Shown here piece after piece: positions 61,596-62,751 of a stretch of 62,751 nt of DNA (positions are counted from its first letter, which is position 1; every line of letters begins with the position of its first letter). The notes beneath the pieces were generated by a model. That model saw nothing but the letters and a program-made list of their open reading frames with translations. It did no database searches and was not told where the DNA came from. The position numbers and the translations under genes are program-made. The stretch lies in NCBI RefSeq assembly GCF_900107035.1, contig NZ_FNOJ01000017.1, positions 1 through 62,751 on the forward strand. The letters run 5' to 3'. This stretch comes from Alicyclobacillus hesperidum (GTDB lineage: Bacteria; Bacillota; Bacilli; Alicyclobacillales; Alicyclobacillaceae).

Positions 61596-62387
61596 ATGTC
61601 GCTCAATATGTTTTTGGTGCTATTAGGCATCGGATTCATAGGGTCCATGCTGGCTGGGATGGTCGGCGTCGGAGGTGCCGTCGTCAAATATCCGTTGTTA
61701 TTGTATATACCACCACTTATCACAGGCACTGGATTCACTTCTCACGAAGTGGCTGGCATGAGTGCCGTGCAAGTGATGTTTGCATCCGCAGCTGCGTTAT
61801 GGGCCAATCGCAAGGGTGGACAGCTTCATCGACCACTGATTTGGGATATGGGACTTACCATGCTCATCACGAGTTTTGCGGGTGCTTATGGGGCACATTT
61901 TGTTCAGGAATCAATCGTCAATGTCATCTACGCAATACTCGCCACGATAGCCGTTGTCATTATGTTCCGCCCCCCGAAAGAAGCCGGCATGTTGGAACAC
62001 GAGGGGATGAACTACCCTCGTTGGCTAGCGATTTTATCAGCGAGCCTAGTTGGCGTTTTTTCAGGAATGGTGGGATCGACCGGATCTTTTCTGCTTATGC
62101 CGATTCTCCTTTCTGTATTGAAAATACCGACGCGCGCCGCCATTGCAACGTCCATTGCGATCACATTCATTGCTTCGCTTGGTGGTGTGTTTGGCAAAGC
62201 GATATCTGGTGAAATCCTCTGGAATCCAACGCTGGTACTTGTTTGGGCCAGCGTCGTCGGTGCCCCACTGGGCGTTCACCTGGCCCGACGACTGCGCACC
62301 CGCTGGCTGAAAGCGTTGCTTGCCACCCTCATCATCCTCGCCTGTGCGCGAACCTGGTGGAGCATTTTCGCTATCACTGGACAGTGA
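61596..62387 (+). CDS. Second TauE/SafE-type exporter
   Basis: A 263-residue membrane protein of the same class as that at 57971, with eight or so helices and the repeats MLAGMVGVGGAVVKYPLLLY and GVFSGMVGSTGSFLLMPILL. It reads divergently from the rhodanese operon across the promoter/operator region. AAGGAGG precedes the ATG. Export or import of a sulfur anion is likely; the two copies differ clearly in sequence, so they may take different substrates or directions. Confidence 0.9.
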   Translation: MSLNMFLVLLGIGFIGSMLAGMVGVGGAVVKYPLLLYIPPLITGTGFTSHEVAGMSAVQVMFASAAALWANRKGGQLHRPLIWDMGLTMLITSFAGAYGAHFVQESIVNVIYAILATIAVVIMFRPPKEAGMLEHEGMNYPRWLAILSASLVGVFSGMVGSTGSFLLMPILLSVLKIPTRAAIATSIAITFIASLGGVFGKAISGEILWNPTLVLVWASVVGAPLGVHLARRLRTRWLKALLATLIILACARTWWSIFAITGQ

Positions 62388-62423
62388 TGACATTCGAACG
62401 ATCTCGCCGGAGAAACGCGAACA

Positions 62424-62751
62424 ATCGAGTAGGAGGGGGCGCCTAGCCCCCGACCTCTCACACCACCGTACAAGCGGGTCCGCATACGGCGGTTCACAAA
62501 GCACTACGAAGTTTCAAGTATCTCGCCTGTAAACTCCTCAAACCAAGTTGTTCAAAGTAGGTCTTGTTCATAGCGTTGTTCAAGTTTCTCGCCATTTCCC
62601 AATATCCTCGTCGCGAGTTTGCCATCATAAATGCTATCCAGTCCGGTTGTCCGAGCGCGCGCAGCTCACGAAGTCGCGTTCGCGCCCGTTTCCACTGTTT
62701 CCAGATACACATTCGTAACCGACGGCGAATCCACTCATCGAACCTATTGCA
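62424..62751 (-). mobile_element. Group II intron, 3' portion (cut by window edge)
   Basis: After the maturase stop, the minus strand folds as domain V (62462-62493: ACCGCCGTA pairing with TACGGTGGT and an inner GCGG/CGC tip). Domain VI follows (GGGGGC/GCCCCC stem with a bulged A in CCTACTC). The intron probably ends at about 62424. It lies 37 bases after the stop of the convergent TauE gene. It may be a copy of the element at the left edge. Confidence 0.8.
62494..62751 (-). CDS. Group II intron maturase/reverse transcriptase, C-terminal fragment
   Basis: The last 85 or so codons of an intron-encoded protein; the start is beyond the window. FDEWIRRRLRMCIWKQWKR is the GIIM maturase signature, followed by ANSRRGYWEMARN and LGLRSLQARYLKL as in many LtrA-type proteins. 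The stop directly precedes domain V, as is normal. It helps the intron splice and move. Confidence 0.9.
   Translation of the reverse strand, partial: CNRFDEWIRRRLRMCIWKQWKRARTRLRELRALGQPDWIAFMMANSRRGYWEMARNLNNAMNKTYFEQLGLRSLQARYLKLRSAL

Noticed and set aside
1-62751. CRISPR arrays, tRNA or rRNA genes, and other insertion sequences
   Set aside because: No regular direct repeats, cloverleaf patterns, rRNA-like stretches or transposase motifs were seen.

Overview
The window looks like chromosomal DNA of a spore-forming, GC-moderate member of the Bacillota, most like the Alicyclobacillaceae. The signs are Gram-positive Shine-Dalgarno sites (GGAGG), frequent GTG/TTG starts, two spore-coat-type proteins, catabolite-type (cre-like) operators, and a CstR/TusA/rhodanese sulfur cluster. 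No rRNA, tRNA or CRISPR array was seen. Both edges cut into group II introns on the minus strand: the left edge keeps a 5' ribozyme part, the right edge keeps the maturase C-terminus with domains V and VI. The window may therefore be an assembly contig bounded by intron copies, or less likely a circle opened inside one intron.

Layout. 1-4.7 kb: intron end, a family 5 solute-binding protein, a LacI-type regulator and a divergent aldo/keto reductase, with shared operator-like sites. 4.7-7.7 kb: SGNH esterase, then an RnfD-like / ApbE / FMN-binding gene set that looks like a small extracytosolic flavin electron-transfer module. 7.8-10 kb: two small unknown genes and a DHA2 exporter. 10-12.7 kb: pantothenate synthesis (panC, panB and a DUF2520 reductase-like gene). 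12.9-14.5 kb: small membrane protein and an MFS exporter. 14.6-19.6 kb: one very large DUF4011 helicase/Vsr-like nuclease. 19.8-20.8 kb: a terminated non-coding transcript and a CotF-like coat protein. 20.8-29.6 kb: SET-type MFS, acyl-CoA thioesterase, two Gfo/Idh oxidoreductases, a seven-repeat propeller-like lipoprotein, an SdpI-type protein and an MHYT-GGDEF-EAL enzyme. 29.6-35 kb: a sugar-acid pathway (enolase-superfamily dehydratase, two SDRs, RraA-like protein) and a convergent MFS permease. 35.3-40.3 kb: CopC-CopD and YcnI copper genes, then a DUF47-Pit phosphate system with a PhoP-box-like repeat. 40.4-47.3 kb: ROK regulator, GH3 glycosidase and a CUT1 sugar ABC importer lacking its ATPase. 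47.5-56.4 kb: DedA, a BcrC-like phosphatase, an EAL protein, an ECF sigma/anti-sigma/membrane trio, ribokinase, a MEDS histidine kinase, a coat-like peptide and a secreted protein whose ribosome site lies in a hairpin. 56.6-62.4 kb: persulfide/thiosulfate handling (methyltransferase, DUF302, CstR, TauE, rhodanese-persulfide dioxygenase, TusA-rhodanese, DsrE2, rhodanese) with a strong promoter next to a CsoR/CstR-like palindrome, and a divergent second TauE.

Several carbohydrate genes share a TTGAAAnCG element in which an operator overlaps a likely -35 box. This suggests common control by CcpA or by the local LacI protein. Functions are inferred from motifs read by eye; no database search was possible.
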